A DNA stretch of 64,000 nucleotides from Actinoplanes ianthinogenes (GCF_018324205.1 NZ_AP023356.1:9802501-9866500), one strand, 5' to 3'; numbered from the stretch's first letter, positions 35,014-43,694 are shown. Notes: generated by a model not told the origin, from the letters alone. Made by a program: numbers and translations.

Positions 35014-37383
35014 ATGAATCGTCGGATAAGACGTCTGTTCGTGGTCATCGCGGCGGTGATGGCCGTGACACTCACGCCGGTCGCGGCCCGAGCGGACGAC
35101 CCGGCACCGACCGGCGGCACGGCCGTCGTCACCGGTACACCCGACCTCGAAGCCCTGCGGGAGCGGCGGCCCGCCGAGATCGTCATGCCGGCGGAGCGGA
35201 CCGCACCGGCCCGTGGCACCTTCGCGGACTGCGACGAGGTCCTGGCCCGGCCGGCGAACGGGGAGGAAAAGGTCGGATGCGTCCGCCGGGTGCCCGGCGC
35301 GGTACCGGCCTCGCCGCCGGCCGCCGCGTCCCCGGGTATCACCGCGCTCGCCGCCGCCGACTGGAACCTCGGCAACGGGCCGGTCCCGCGCTGGTGCAAG
35401 ATCGACCAGCTGGAGACCCACCTGCGCATGCGCGAGTGCCACGTCGACACCTACCTGTTCTACGTCTACCAGCGCCCGTCGAACCAGGTGGTGGGCGAGG
35501 TCCTGCTCAACTACTGGGAGTGGGAGGAGCTGTCCAACAAGCAGCGGACGTGGACCCACAACATCCAGATGTACGTCGCCGACGTGAGCGGCCTCGCGGT
35601 GATGAGCACCTACCTGAACGCGCAGGGCTGGTGCAGTCTTGGCTGCACCGAGAGCATCCCCGAGGTGAAACGCCTGATCCGGCTGGAACGCGGAATGTGG
35701 CTGCGCGGTTCCTGGGACATGAGCAGCACCGGGCTGGCCGACGAGCGGACGTACACCTCCGCCGACACCGACCTGAACTTCCTGCACCTGGAGACCGGCA
35801 ACACCAAGGCCTGGACCGAACTCGACTACAAGCACCGGTGCGAACGGGAACTACCGGAGACCCCGTCGGACGGCGGTTGCGTCTTCGACGAGGTCCAGCC
35901 CGAACTGGTGCTCAGTAAGGCCGCCACCTCCGACCACCGGCGGCACGCCGAGTTTGTCGAGGAGGCCCAACTGACCACGCCGGACCACTACGGCGCCCGG
36001 CATATCGGACTCGACCCGCAGCCGCTGCAGCGCATGGCGGACAAGGACCGCAAGGCCAAGAACTACCAGGCGAGCTGCGGCAACTTCGTCAAGGACCCGG
36101 CCGTCCCGAACGACTCCTGCGACGAGTACCCGTACCAGTCCACCTACCAAGGCGCCAACGAGATCGGCCGGGCCAGGACCGCGGTCGGGCACGTGCCGCT
36201 CGGAGAGAACAGCAAGGGCGGCACCCGCCTCCAGAACTTCTACCTCGCCAACCGGGTGATCGACGGGGACAAGTTCTGGGTGACCGTGGTGGACGGGCCG
36301 ATCGCGGACGAGCCCGGCCGGGACACGCCGCCGGAGGTGTATGCGGGCGAGGACCTGATCGGCTACGAGGGCGCCGAGATACACCTCGAAGGAAGGGCCG
36401 ACGACGCGCAGGGCCCGCCGGTGGTGCACTGGAGCTACGCGGCGAACGGACCGGTCGACCCGGGCACGTCCTGCACCTTCAGCAACCCGGACGGCACGTC
36501 CACGACCTTCACCTGCAACGACGACGGCACCTTCACGGTCACCCTGACCGCCGACGACGGCGTCAACATGCCGGTCAGCGACGAGTTGTCGGCCGAGGTC
36601 CGCAATGTCGGTCCCCGGATCCGGCGCCCGCTACCCGACTTCGCACCGCGCGCCGCGGAGGCAGGCCTGACGCCCGAGCCATGGTCCACGCACCGCACCA
36701 GCAGCCCCGTCCAGCTCACCGCGCCTTACACCGATCCGGGCAGCAACGACACACAGACCTGTGTGGTGCGCTGGGACGACGGCACCGAGGACCGGTACCC
36801 GGCCACGGGGGACAGCTGCGACCGAGCGCACACCTACGCGCACGCCGGGATGGACACGATCGCGGTGACCATCACCGACGACGACAGCGACAGCGGGACC
36901 GATCACACGATGATCGTCGTCTACGACCCGGACGGCGGCTTCATCACCACCGGCGGCTGGCTGAACTCACCGGCCGGGGCACTCACCGCCGAACCGGCGC
37001 TCACCGACCGGTTGCACGTCACGCTCAACCCGAAGTACAAGCCCGGCGACAGCGGCCCGGTTCCCGGCGGTGGCAAGGTGGCCGCCCGACTGCAGAACGG
37101 CCGGTTCGACCTGGCGTCCACCGCCCTCGAATGGCTGGTCGTCACACCGGACGGCAAGGCTGCGGTCAAGGGCGTCGGTACGGTGAACGGCGAGGCCGGA
37201 TACGGCTTCGTGGCGTACGGCTACGACGACCCGGACCGGTTGCGCCTGGTGGTCTGGCCCCTCTCGGCCGGCGACCACCCGGGAGCCGGAACCCTCTACG
37301 ACAACCGCCCGGCCGGTGACTACGACCTCGACATCGCCGATCCGCAGCCGCTGGACGCGGGTTCCGTACAGGTGCACGGCTGA
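35014..37383 (+). CDS. Large secreted protein with NucA/NucB nuclease-type domain and PKD-like repeats
   Basis: The 789-residue protein starts at ATG 35014 with GGGGGG seven bases ahead, and has a signal peptide (MNRRIRRLFVVIAAVMAVTL, cleavage near ARA at 26). An N-terminal Cys-containing beta domain spans about 115-285. The NucA/NucB-like segment includes ASCGNF, NDSCDEYPYQSTYQGA (368-381) and FWVTVVDG; CDEYP-x-S is its signature. PKD-like domains follow (about 430-510 and 540-630: DPGSNDTQTCVVRWDDG, HTYAHAGMDTIAVTITDDD). A C-terminal beta domain contains TTGGWLNSPAGA. It may degrade extracellular DNA. The length is unusual, since NucB alone is about 110-140 residues. Confidence 0.8.
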   Translation: MNRRIRRLFVVIAAVMAVTLTPVAARADDPAPTGGTAVVTGTPDLEALRERRPAEIVMPAERTAPARGTFADCDEVLARPANGEEKVGCVRRVPGAVPASPPAAASPGITALAAADWNLGNGPVPRWCKIDQLETHLRMRECHVDTYLFYVYQRPSNQVVGEVLLNYWEWEELSNKQRTWTHNIQMYVADVSGLAVMSTYLNAQGWCSLGCTESIPEVKRLIRLERGMWLRGSWDMSSTGLADERTYTSADTDLNFLHLETGNTKAWTELDYKHRCERELPETPSDGGCVFDEVQPELVLSKAATSDHRRHAEFVEEAQLTTPDHYGARHIGLDPQPLQRMADKDRKAKNYQASCGNFVKDPAVPNDSCDEYPYQSTYQGANEIGRARTAVGHVPLGENSKGGTRLQNFYLANRVIDGDKFWVTVVDGPIADEPGRDTPPEVYAGEDLIGYEGAEIHLEGRADDAQGPPVVHWSYAANGPVDPGTSCTFSNPDGTSTTFTCNDDGTFTVTLTADDGVNMPVSDELSAEVRNVGPRIRRPLPDFAPRAAEAGLTPEPWSTHRTSSPVQLTAPYTDPGSNDTQTCVVRWDDGTEDRYPATGDSCDRAHTYAHAGMDTIAVTITDDDSDSGTDHTMIVVYDPDGGFITTGGWLNSPAGALTAEPALTDRLHVTLNPKYKPGDSGPVPGGGKVAARLQNGRFDLASTALEWLVVTPDGKAAVKGVGTVNGEAGYGFVAYGYDDPDRLRLVVWPLSAGDHPGAGTLYDNRPAGDYDLDIADPQPLDAGSVQVHG

Positions 37384-37388
37384 GCGGG

Positions 37389-37414
37389 TGGCCGGCCGTG
37401 GCGGCGGCCGGCCA
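37389..37414 (+). terminator. Hairpin after the NucB-like gene
   Basis: TGGCCGGCC (37389-37397) pairs perfectly with GGCCGGCCA (37406-37414) around an 8-base loop, 5 bp after the stop codon. Confidence 0.65.
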
Positions 37415-37459
37415 TGGCCGGGCAGAAAGTTGCGTATCCACCGGCGCCTCCGGTACGAG

Positions 37460-37476
37460 GCCCGTTGCGGGCTTTG
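37460..37476. terminator. Short hairpin with T-tract between convergent genes
   Basis: GCCCG-TTG-CGGGC (37460-37472) is followed on the + strand by TTTG. It sits just before the stop of the leftward AraC gene (37477), so it can end rightward transcripts that pass the first hairpin. Confidence 0.5.
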
Positions 37477-38469
37477 TCAATCACTTAACGTACGACGGGG
37501 AGCGCGCCCGAACAGCGCACGGTATTCCACGGCGAACCGCCCCGGCGCCGCGAAACCCCAGCGACGGGCGATCCCGGCGACCGTGTCGCCGCGGGCCGGG
37601 TCCCCGGCGACCAGGTCCCGGTGCGCCCCCTCCATCCGGACCCGGCGCAGGTAGGCCATCGGGGTGGTGTCCCGGTGCCGGCGGAACACCGCTTGCAGGC
37701 CGCGCACCGACACGCCCGCGGCCGCCGCGATCTGCTCCAGCGTGATCGGCTGGCCCGCGTGCGCGTCGATGTAGGCCACCGCGCGCCGCAGCGAGGCCGG
37801 CCCGATCCGCCCGGGACCGCCGGCGTAATCCATGGTCATCGTCGTGTTCGGGAAGGTGGCGACGGTGGCCGCCGAGGCCGCCTCGAGGGCCGCGGCCAGC
37901 ACCAGCGGGTGCTCGGCGGCCGGCTCCGGACCGGCGAACAGCCGGGACACGTAGGCCATCGTGGCCAGCCAGTGCCGGTTCGCCGCGGGCGAGATCGGTG
38001 CCATCCCGTCGAACCGGACGTCGGACGGGTGGATCCCGGACCGGCTCGCGGCCTGCACGGCCGCCGTGAGCGGGAACTGGAGCACCTGGTACCTCATCCG
38101 GTCCATCCGCACGTCGAGCGGGACGCCGGGCAGGTACATCAGCGTGCCGCCGCGCCCGATCCGGTGGTGCGCGTCGCCGGCGGTCACGTCGAGCCGGCCG
38201 TCGAGCATGCTGACCACCACGACCGTGTCGAACGGGTCCGCCGTGATCGCCATCGTGGCGCCGTAGAACAGGTGGTCCACGGTCAGCCCGCCGGCCCACG
38301 CCGACGCCGAGCTGAACAGGAACTCGTCCGGCCGGCCGAGAATCCGGGGCCGGTGGTCGACGTAGCGCCGGCACAGCAGTTCGTGCACCTCGCCGAGATC
38401 ATGGGACCGCATCTCGGCGCGCTCGACAGCAACGCGGCCGGGCATCGGCCTCCCTTCGTCCTTTGACAT
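37477..38469 (-). CDS. AraC-family transcriptional regulator
   Basis: The product is about 330 residues from ATG 38469; ATG 38445, preceded by GGGAGG at short spacing, would give 322. The N-terminal part (LFYGATMAITADPFDTVVVV, GRGGTLMYLPGVPLDVRMD) is the AraC-binding-like cupin region. The C-terminal double helix-turn-helix is well conserved: ITLEQIAAAAGVSVRGLQAVF, then TPMAYLRRVRMEGAHRDL and AGIARRWGFAAPGRFAVEYRALFG. It is divergent from the secreted esterase gene (121 bp apart) and may respond to its products. Confidence 0.88.
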   Translation of the reverse strand: MSKDEGRPMPGRVAVERAEMRSHDLGEVHELLCRRYVDHRPRILGRPDEFLFSSASAWAGGLTVDHLFYGATMAITADPFDTVVVVSMLDGRLDVTAGDAHHRIGRGGTLMYLPGVPLDVRMDRMRYQVLQFPLTAAVQAASRSGIHPSDVRFDGMAPISPAANRHWLATMAYVSRLFAGPEPAAEHPLVLAAALEAASAATVATFPNTTMTMDYAGGPGRIGPASLRRAVAYIDAHAGQPITLEQIAAAAGVSVRGLQAVFRRHRDTTPMAYLRRVRMEGAHRDLVAGDPARGDTVAGIARRWGFAAPGRFAVEYRALFGRAPRRTLSD

Positions 38470-38590
38470 GGTGCACCCTGCGCCGAGGTTCGCCGAACAC
38501 ATTCACCCTCAGTCATCAACACTTTCCGATACCCCGTTGTGGCGGGCCTCCACATGGGCTGGGGATTAACAGGAACGTAACGTCCGCGTC

Positions 38591-39793
38591 ATGAATCCCC
38601 GTAGGTTGTGGCTCGCACTGCTCGCCGCGGTGCTGGCCGTCGCCGGCCTCGCCATGTCCCCGTTCTCCCCCGCGAACGCGGCCGCCACCCTGACCCAGGT
38701 CGGCTCGTTCGGCAGCAACCCGGGCGCGTTGCGCATGTACTCGTACGTCCCGGCCGGGCTGGCCACCGGCCGGCCGCTGGTCGTGGCCCTGCACGGGTGC
38801 ACGCAGAGCGCCTCCGACTATTACAGCCACTCCGGCTGGCCCAAGTACGCCGACCTCTACCAGGCGACGGTGGTCTTCCCCGAGCAGACCTCGTCGAACA
38901 ACTCGCTGTCCTGCTTCAACTGGTTCACCGCGGGCGACATCGCGCGAGGCCAGGGCGAGGCGCTGTCGATCAAGCAGATGGTCGACTACGCGATTACGAC
39001 GTACGGCTCGGACGCGAAGCGGGTCTACGTCACCGGGCTGTCCGCCGGTGGCGCGATGACCGCGGTGATGCTGGCCGCGTACCCGGACGTCTTCGCCGGT
39101 GGCGCGGTGATCGCCGGCCTGCCGTACAACTGCGGGACGGTCTGCCAATATCAGGCGCAGAGCAAGACACCGAAGCAGTGGGGTGACCTGGTCCGCGCCG
39201 CAAACCCGGGTTACACCGGTCCGTGGCCGCGGGTCGGTGTCTGGTACGGAACCTCGGATACGACCGTCGTGCCGGCCAACGCCACCGAGCTGCGGGACCA
39301 GTGGACAAACGTGTGGGGCGTCTCGCAGACCGCGTCGTCGAGCGCGACGCTGCCGGGGTCGACCACGGTCGAGTATTACCACGACGGCGCCGGGAAGGCC
39401 GCGGTGTCGCTGTATCGGGTGCAGGGGATCGCGCACGGCACGCCGGTGGCGCCGGGCAGCGCCGAGAACCAGTGCGGGGCGACCGGGTCCTATTATCTGG
39501 CGTCGATCTGCTCGTCGTACTACATCGCCCAGTCGTGGGGGCTCGCGGGCGGCGCCTCGTCCCCGTCGCCGGCCCCGTCGGCCTCGCCGACCCCGTCCGC
39601 GACGCCGACCGCCCAGCCATGCTTCACGGCCAGCAACTATGCCCACACCACCGCGGGGCGGGCCACCCAGTCCGGCGGCAACACGTTCGCCAACGGCTCC
39701 GGCCAGGCGATGGGACTGTGGAACACCTTCACCACCCACACCCTGCGCCAGACCGGCCCGAACTACTACGTGCTCGCCGACGGGCAGTGCTGA
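38591..39793 (+). CDS. Secreted PHB-depolymerase-family esterase with C-terminal binding domain
   Basis: The 400-residue protein has a signal peptide (MNPRRLWLALLAAVLAVAGL, cleavage near ANA at 30). The esterase domain has LVVALHGCTQSASDYY, the nucleophile serine in VTGLSAGGAMT, an Asp in YGTSDTTVVPAN and the His in GIAHGTPV. Relatives degrade polyhydroxyalkanoates or release ferulate from plant cell walls. A Ser/Pro linker (SSPSPAPSASPTPSATPT) precedes a small C-terminal domain with two Cys (CFTASNYAHTTAGRATQSGG), typical of polymer-binding modules on these enzymes. A long hairpin ends the transcript. Confidence 0.9.
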   Translation: MNPRRLWLALLAAVLAVAGLAMSPFSPANAAATLTQVGSFGSNPGALRMYSYVPAGLATGRPLVVALHGCTQSASDYYSHSGWPKYADLYQATVVFPEQTSSNNSLSCFNWFTAGDIARGQGEALSIKQMVDYAITTYGSDAKRVYVTGLSAGGAMTAVMLAAYPDVFAGGAVIAGLPYNCGTVCQYQAQSKTPKQWGDLVRAANPGYTGPWPRVGVWYGTSDTTVVPANATELRDQWTNVWGVSQTASSSATLPGSTTVEYYHDGAGKAAVSLYRVQGIAHGTPVAPGSAENQCGATGSYYLASICSSYYIAQSWGLAGGASSPSPAPSASPTPSATPTAQPCFTASNYAHTTAGRATQSGGNTFANGSGQAMGLWNTFTTHTLRQTGPNYYVLADGQC

Positions 39794-39794
39794 C

Positions 39795-39840
39795 CCACCT
39801 CAGCCGGTGAGGGCGGGACCGCTCTCACCGGCTGAGGTGG
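39795..39840. terminator. Perfect 17-bp hairpin terminator between convergent genes
   Basis: The arm 39795-39811 (CCACCTCAGCCGGTGAG) matches 39824-39840 over all 17 bases around a 12-base loop. It begins 1 bp after the esterase stop. The leftward SET-domain gene has its stop codon (39825-39827) inside the second arm, so both genes share this terminator. Confidence 0.9.
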
Positions 39841-40331
39841 TCGATGCGTTTGAGCAGGGCCGGGCTCCAGTGGGTGCCGTAGGCGAGCCGCAGCCCGGGC
39901 AGTCGCCAATCCCGGCCGGTGACGGTCCCCCGGCAGGCCGGGCTCCCGCACCGGCACGGCATGGCCCAGGTCTCCGCGCCGGTGTGGGTGGCATAGTCGA
40001 TCGTCAGTTCCTCGCCCGCGGTGACGGCCCGGCGGGCGACGACGGTGACCGCGTCGGCGTGCCAGAGGTTCGGGTCGCAGGAGTGGTTGCCATAGCGAAC
40101 CGGGTGTCCGGGGTCGATCAGCAGGTGCACCCCGTCCTCGACGGTGAGGCTGCTGTAGGGCGGGGTGAGCGCGGCCAGCCCCGCGTCGTCGATCTCTTGC
40201 CCACCCAGCCGCAGAACGGTCTCCCCCTCGGCGAGATCGGCGAGCGCGAACAACCCCTGGCCCTCGATGGCCGACGGCCCGACGCGGACGTGCGGGCTCA
40301 GCCAGCAGCGGTCCGGATAGCGAGCAGCCAT
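39825..40331 (-). CDS. SET-domain protein (protein lysine methyltransferase-like)
   Basis: The product is 168 residues from ATG 40331. The SET signatures are PSAIEGQGLFALADLAEGETV, YGNHSCDPNLW (the NHS-C-PN pseudoknot motif), ELTIDYAT (the D/Y catalytic strand) and a post-SET cysteine cluster MPCRCGSPACRGTV with three Cys for zinc. It is short but complete for a bacterial SET protein. Possible substrates are ribosomal or DNA-binding proteins, but none is indicated by the neighbours. The gene is divergent from a small hypothetical gene. Confidence 0.88.
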   Translation of the reverse strand: MAARYPDRCWLSPHVRVGPSAIEGQGLFALADLAEGETVLRLGGQEIDDAGLAALTPPYSSLTVEDGVHLLIDPGHPVRYGNHSCDPNLWHADAVTVVARRAVTAGEELTIDYATHTGAETWAMPCRCGSPACRGTVTGRDWRLPGLRLAYGTHWSPALLKRIDHLSR

Positions 40332-40394
40332 GACCCAGTATCGACTGTGGGCGCCGCTGATAATGCGCAGACCGGTGACGATGTGCTTGGCATC

Positions 40395-40700
40395 ATGATC
40401 GGCATGATCGAGTTTCTCGTCCGGAACCGGGACGACCACGGGTGGCCCTCCGTCCATCGGGATCGGCTCGCCGAGGTGCTGACGCCGGCCGGCTGGACCT
40501 GCGAGGCCGCGCCGGGCTGGGGGCATCACCGGTTGAGGTGCGGCGACACCGTGGTCGAGTTCTCCGGCGAGCCGGTCGGGTGGCAGGTGTCGTTCGAGGG
40601 GCCGATGCCGGAGGACGAGGCCACGCGCTTCGTCGCCGCCGTCGTCGCCCAGCTCGAACGGGAGATCGGCGAGCCGATCGAAGCGATCCAGATCAGCTGA
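40395..40700 (+). CDS. Small hypothetical protein
   Basis: This is a 101-residue protein; either ATG 40395 or 40404 may be used (MIGMIEFLVRNRDDHGWP). It has an alpha-beta pattern, RLAEVLTPAGWTCEAAPGWG, then RCGDTVVEFSGEPVGWQVSFEG and a C-terminal helix FVAAVVAQLEREIGEPIEAI. No signal peptide or known motif is visible. It ends 5 bp before the phosphotransferase gene and probably shares its transcript. Confidence 0.62.
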   Translation: MIGMIEFLVRNRDDHGWPSVHRDRLAEVLTPAGWTCEAAPGWGHHRLRCGDTVVEFSGEPVGWQVSFEGPMPEDEATRFVAAVVAQLEREIGEPIEAIQIS

Positions 40701-40705
40701 CTGTC

Positions 40706-41452
40706 GTGGAGGGGATCGAGGTCGTCGTCGCCCACGCCGAACGGGCGACGCTGCGGGTCGGTGACGTCTTCCTCAAGGTGGACACCGATCAGGCGCGCAT
40801 CGACGCCGAGGTCGCGGCGATGGCGCTCGCGCCGGTGCCGGTCCCGCGGGTGCTGTGGCGCCGGCCGCCCGTGCTCGCGATCACCGCCGTGCCCGGGACG
40901 ACGCTGGGGCGCCTCGGCGCGCCGTCGACCGGGTCGCCCGCGGCCTGGGCCGCGGCGGGCGCGGCCATCCGGAAACTGCACGACGCGCCGCCGCCACCCT
41001 GGCTCGGCCAGGCCGGCCGCAGCATCGACACCCTGACGGCGTTGCTCGCCGAGGAGTGCGCGGCGCTGGTGACGAGCGGCCTCCTGCCCGCCGATCTCGT
41101 CGACCGCAACCGGCGCATCGCCGAGGCCGCGCTCCGGCCGTGGACGCCGGCGTTCACCCACGGCGACCTGCAGATCGCGCACGTCTTCGTCGACGGCGAC
41201 CAGGTCACCGGCATCATCGACTGGTCCGAGGCCGGTCAGGGTGACGCTCTGGCCGACCTGGCCACCTTCACGCACGGCCACGAGGAGCACCTCGACGACG
41301 TGCTCGCCGGCTACGGTGCCGACGCCGACCGCGACGTGATCCGCGCCTGGTGGTCGCTGCGAAGCCTGCTGATCATCCGCTGGCTGATCGCGCACGGCTT
41401 CGACCCGTTCGCGCCCGGCTGCGAGGTCGACGTGCTGAGGTCCCGGCTGTGA
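40706..41452 (+). CDS. Aminoglycoside/homoserine-kinase-like phosphotransferase (APH fold)
   Basis: This is a 248-residue protein from GTG 40706. The nucleotide-binding half is short (ATLRVGDVFLKVDTDQARID, with the conserved Lys). The catalytic loop is HGDLQIAHVFVDG (Brenner motif HxDxxxxHV) and the metal site IIDWSEAGQGDALADLATF. It phosphorylates a small molecule. Resistance cannot be inferred, since many such kinases act on metabolites. The gene follows the small hypothetical gene by 5 bp. Confidence 0.85.
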   Translation: MEGIEVVVAHAERATLRVGDVFLKVDTDQARIDAEVAAMALAPVPVPRVLWRRPPVLAITAVPGTTLGRLGAPSTGSPAAWAAAGAAIRKLHDAPPPPWLGQAGRSIDTLTALLAEECAALVTSGLLPADLVDRNRRIAEAALRPWTPAFTHGDLQIAHVFVDGDQVTGIIDWSEAGQGDALADLATFTHGHEEHLDDVLAGYGADADRDVIRAWWSLRSLLIIRWLIAHGFDPFAPGCEVDVLRSRL

Positions 41453-41467
41453 GGCCCTGAAGCGGAA

Positions 41468-42262
41468 TCACCTGACGGTCACCGCTCGCGTGATCGACTT
41501 CTTGTCGTCGCCGGGGTGCACCGCTCCGCTGTACAGCAGCCGGATGACCTCCTTGTCCAGCGACGAGTACCGCGTCGGCGTCGAGTACCGGCCGTAGAAG
41601 ATGCTGTCCGGATACTTGCCGGAGTTGTTGGCCATCCCCATCGCCCGGGTCAGTTCCGCGCGGATCAGGTGACAGCGGGCCCTCTCCCCGATGCCGGTGG
41701 AACGGATCATGACGGTGCCGCTGGTCATCTCGAACCCGCTCGACCAGTGCACGTAGAAGAAGCCGTCGTTGCCCGGGACGTAGTGCGGCTCGATGGAACG
41801 GAACTTCGTCACGGGTGCGAAGTAGAATTCGATGTCGGGCGTACCGCCGGTCAGCGTCAGATCCGTCGTCGCGGTCAGCGCGTTGAAGTCGGCGACCACC
41901 TTGTTCAGGCAGCTCCTGCTCCGCTTGGTGCCGCCGTGAACCCGCACGGTGACCTCGGGCTGGACCCACATGGTGGCGACGTCGGCGTCCGTTCCGTACT
42001 GCGACCGGAGTGCGACGGTGAAGAAGTAGGCGAGCCCCGCCTTGCTGATCGACGGCCTGACCGGCGCGACGGAGGGGGTGGCCGACGGCACCGCGGACGG
42101 CACGGCCGACGCCGTCGCGGCCGTCGCGGAGACGACGGCCGGGGCGGAGGGGCCCGCCGTCGCGGGGGTCGCATCCGGGGCTCTGCAGGCGACGAGCACC
42201 AGCGAGGCAGCGAGCAGTGCCGGCACGGTGCGGGGGATCCTCCCGCGGGCAGCAGAGCCCAT
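41468..42262 (-). CDS. DUF2927-family lipoprotein
   Basis: This is a 264-residue protein from ATG 42262. The signal peptide ends in the lipobox LVLVAC, followed by an Ala/Pro/Ser/Thr-rich linker (about 30-66) toward the cell-wall side. The C-terminal part has the DUF2927 pattern: FNALTATTDLTLTGGTPDIEFYFAP, then CHLIRAELTRAMGMANNSGKYPDSIFY, an HxIRxELT-like element similar to metallopeptidase-fold DUF2927 proteins. It is a surface-exposed protein of unknown role. It is divergent from the MarR-regulated gene at 42500. Confidence 0.78.
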   Translation of the reverse strand: MGSAARGRIPRTVPALLAASLVLVACRAPDATPATAGPSAPAVVSATAATASAVPSAVPSATPSVAPVRPSISKAGLAYFFTVALRSQYGTDADVATMWVQPEVTVRVHGGTKRSRSCLNKVVADFNALTATTDLTLTGGTPDIEFYFAPVTKFRSIEPHYVPGNDGFFYVHWSSGFEMTSGTVMIRSTGIGERARCHLIRAELTRAMGMANNSGKYPDSIFYGRYSTPTRYSSLDKEVIRLLYSGAVHPGDDKKSITRAVTVR

Positions 42263-42433
42263 CGTCAACACCCTTCCGGACAATCGCACGCGTGGCAGCC
42301 GCGCCGCCGATCGCAAGATCATAACGACGACGATCATTTCGGGTACGCCCGGAGCAGCCGTCCCGCCCATCGGCGTACCGAAACAGGCGGCACCGGAAGC
42401 CGCCGCCCGCCGCAAGCCGGCCCGCGGTCCCTC

Positions 42434-42452
42434 TTGTTGGTGCAGCCAACAA
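42434..42452. promoter_or_regulatory. MarR-type operator 1
   Basis: TTGTTGG-TGCAG-CCAACAA is a perfect 7-bp inverted repeat with a 5-base spacer, 48 bp before the GTG of the orphan gene at 42500. It has the same core and spacer as operators 2 and 3, the last lying next to the MarR gene. Confidence 0.8.
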
Positions 42453-42457
42453 TTGCT

Positions 42458-42476
42458 ATGTTGGCCACACCAACAT
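42458..42476. promoter_or_regulatory. MarR-type operator 2
   Basis: ATGTTGG-CCACA-CCAACAT is a perfect 7-bp inverted repeat with a 5-base spacer. It is centred 24 bp from operator 1, so two dimers could bind roughly two helical turns apart. Confidence 0.8.
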
Positions 42477-42499
42477 TATCGGCATCGGGGAGGCCACCC

Positions 42500-43174
42500 G
42501 TGACCACCGCAGCCAACAGCAGACCCGACCGGATCCTGATCATCGGCCGGAGCCCGACCGTGATCCTCGAAACCGCCGGCATCCTGCGCGGCAAGGGCTT
42601 CCACGCGGATGCGACCAACCAGTTCGACGACGTGCTGACCGACTACGACGCCGCCGCCGTCGACGTGGTCGTCTTCGGCGGCATGGTCCCGCCGCACACC
42701 AAACAGCACCTGCGCGAGGAGATCGCCAAGGTCAACGACCGGGTCACCTTCGTGCAGGGACTCGCCGGGATTCCCGGTCTCATCGCCGCCCAGGTCGAGG
42801 GCGTCACGTCCACCACCGGAGCCGGCGAAGTGGTCGGCTACGACGCGCCAGCCAGAACCCTGCGGCTCACTCTGCGGAAGCCGGTGCGCGTGGTGGCCGA
42901 GGCCTGGTGGGCCACGTCGCTCACCCCACCCGAGCCGAAGAGCACCTCGATGCGCCTGCTCGACGCCCTGCTCGACCCGGGGCAGCACGCCGTGACCCTC
43001 CCCGCCGAGGTGCCGGGCGTGGCGTCCTTCCTCACCGCGTCCGTCGGGCCGGCCGTGCACGCCTTCACGGTGGGCGCCATGCCGGCCGCGGTGACCCGCC
43101 TGGTCCCCACCGGCGACCCGGACCGGCCCTCCGCGCTCCCACCCGTCCGCCCGGTGACGACGCACAGCACCTGA
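42500..43174 (+). CDS. Hypothetical protein under MarR-type operators
   Basis: This is a 224-residue protein from GTG 42500 with GGGGAGG six bases ahead. The N-terminal half is Rossmann/receiver-like (DRILIIGRSPTVILETAGIL, AAAVDVVVFGGMVPPHTKQH, NDRVTFVQGLAGIPGLIAAQ) but lacks the acidic pocket of a true receiver. The C-terminal half has AWWATSLTPPEPKSTSMRLL and is predicted mainly beta. No signal or membrane segment is seen. Two operator copies upstream match the one before the MFS pump, so it is probably induced by the same ligand. It may modify or sense the pump's substrate; this is an inference. Confidence 0.7.
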   Translation: MTTAANSRPDRILIIGRSPTVILETAGILRGKGFHADATNQFDDVLTDYDAAAVDVVVFGGMVPPHTKQHLREEIAKVNDRVTFVQGLAGIPGLIAAQVEGVTSTTGAGEVVGYDAPARTLRLTLRKPVRVVAEAWWATSLTPPEPKSTSMRLLDALLDPGQHAVTLPAEVPGVASFLTASVGPAVHAFTVGAMPAAVTRLVPTGDPDRPSALPPVRPVTTHST

Positions 43175-43188
43175 CCCCTCGTGCCGGA

Positions 43189-43659
43189 TCAGCCCGCCCG
43201 CTCGTCCCCACCGGCGAGAAGTCTCGCCATCAGGGCGACGAACTGGCGGCGCTGGGCGGCCGTGAGGGGCCGCAGCACCCGCTCCTGCACCTCGTCGATG
43301 ACGCCGTCGAGCTCCAGGAGCCGCGCCACCCCGGCCGGGGTGATGGTGACGATCTTGCGACGTCCGTGGCCGGGGTCGGCCGACCGCTCGACGAGCCGGC
43401 GTGACTCGAGCTCGGACAGCGCCGCCGTGACGTCGCTGCGGTCGATCCCGGCCGCCCGGCCCAGGTCGGCCTGGCTCGCCGGGCCCCACTCCTCCAGCGC
43501 GGCCAGCAGCCGGTAGTGATAGCTGCGCAGGCCCTCGCCGTGCGCCTCGAACCCCGCGGCGAGCAGTGCGGACGACCGCGCGTAGAGCCGGCTGACCAGC
43601 CAGGTCGGACGGTCCTCGATGCGGGCGGGACTGCGGCTCGGCGGATGGTCGATCGGCAT
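43189..43659 (-). CDS. MarR-family transcriptional regulator
   Basis: This is a 156-residue protein from ATG 43659; a GTG at 43665 is possible. The winged helix is typical: LLAALEEWGPASQADLGRAA, IDRSDVTAALSELESRRLVE, DPGHGRRKIVTITPAG. Helices at both ends form the dimer interface. It is divergent from the MFS gene, with the operator TGTTGG-TGTCG-CCAACA in between. It should repress the pump, itself and, through two further operators, the orphan gene at 42500, and be released by a small lipophilic or aromatic ligand. Confidence 0.9.
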   Translation of the reverse strand: MPIDHPPSRSPARIEDRPTWLVSRLYARSSALLAAGFEAHGEGLRSYHYRLLAALEEWGPASQADLGRAAGIDRSDVTAALSELESRRLVERSADPGHGRRKIVTITPAGVARLLELDGVIDEVQERVLRPLTAAQRRQFVALMARLLAGGDERAG

Positions 43660-43677
43660 CCGCACACCCTACCAGTT

Positions 43678-43694
43678 TGTTGGTGTCGCCAACA
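43678..43694. promoter_or_regulatory. MarR-type operator 3
   Basis: TGTTGG-TGTCG-CCAACA is a 6-bp inverted repeat with a 5-base spacer between the divergent MarR and MFS genes. The core and spacing are the same as operators 1 and 2 about 1.2 kb away. Confidence 0.8.

Noticed and set aside
40706-41452. APH-fold protein as an aminoglycoside resistance gene
   Set aside because: The Brenner motif is common to many metabolite kinases and the neighbours give no resistance context.
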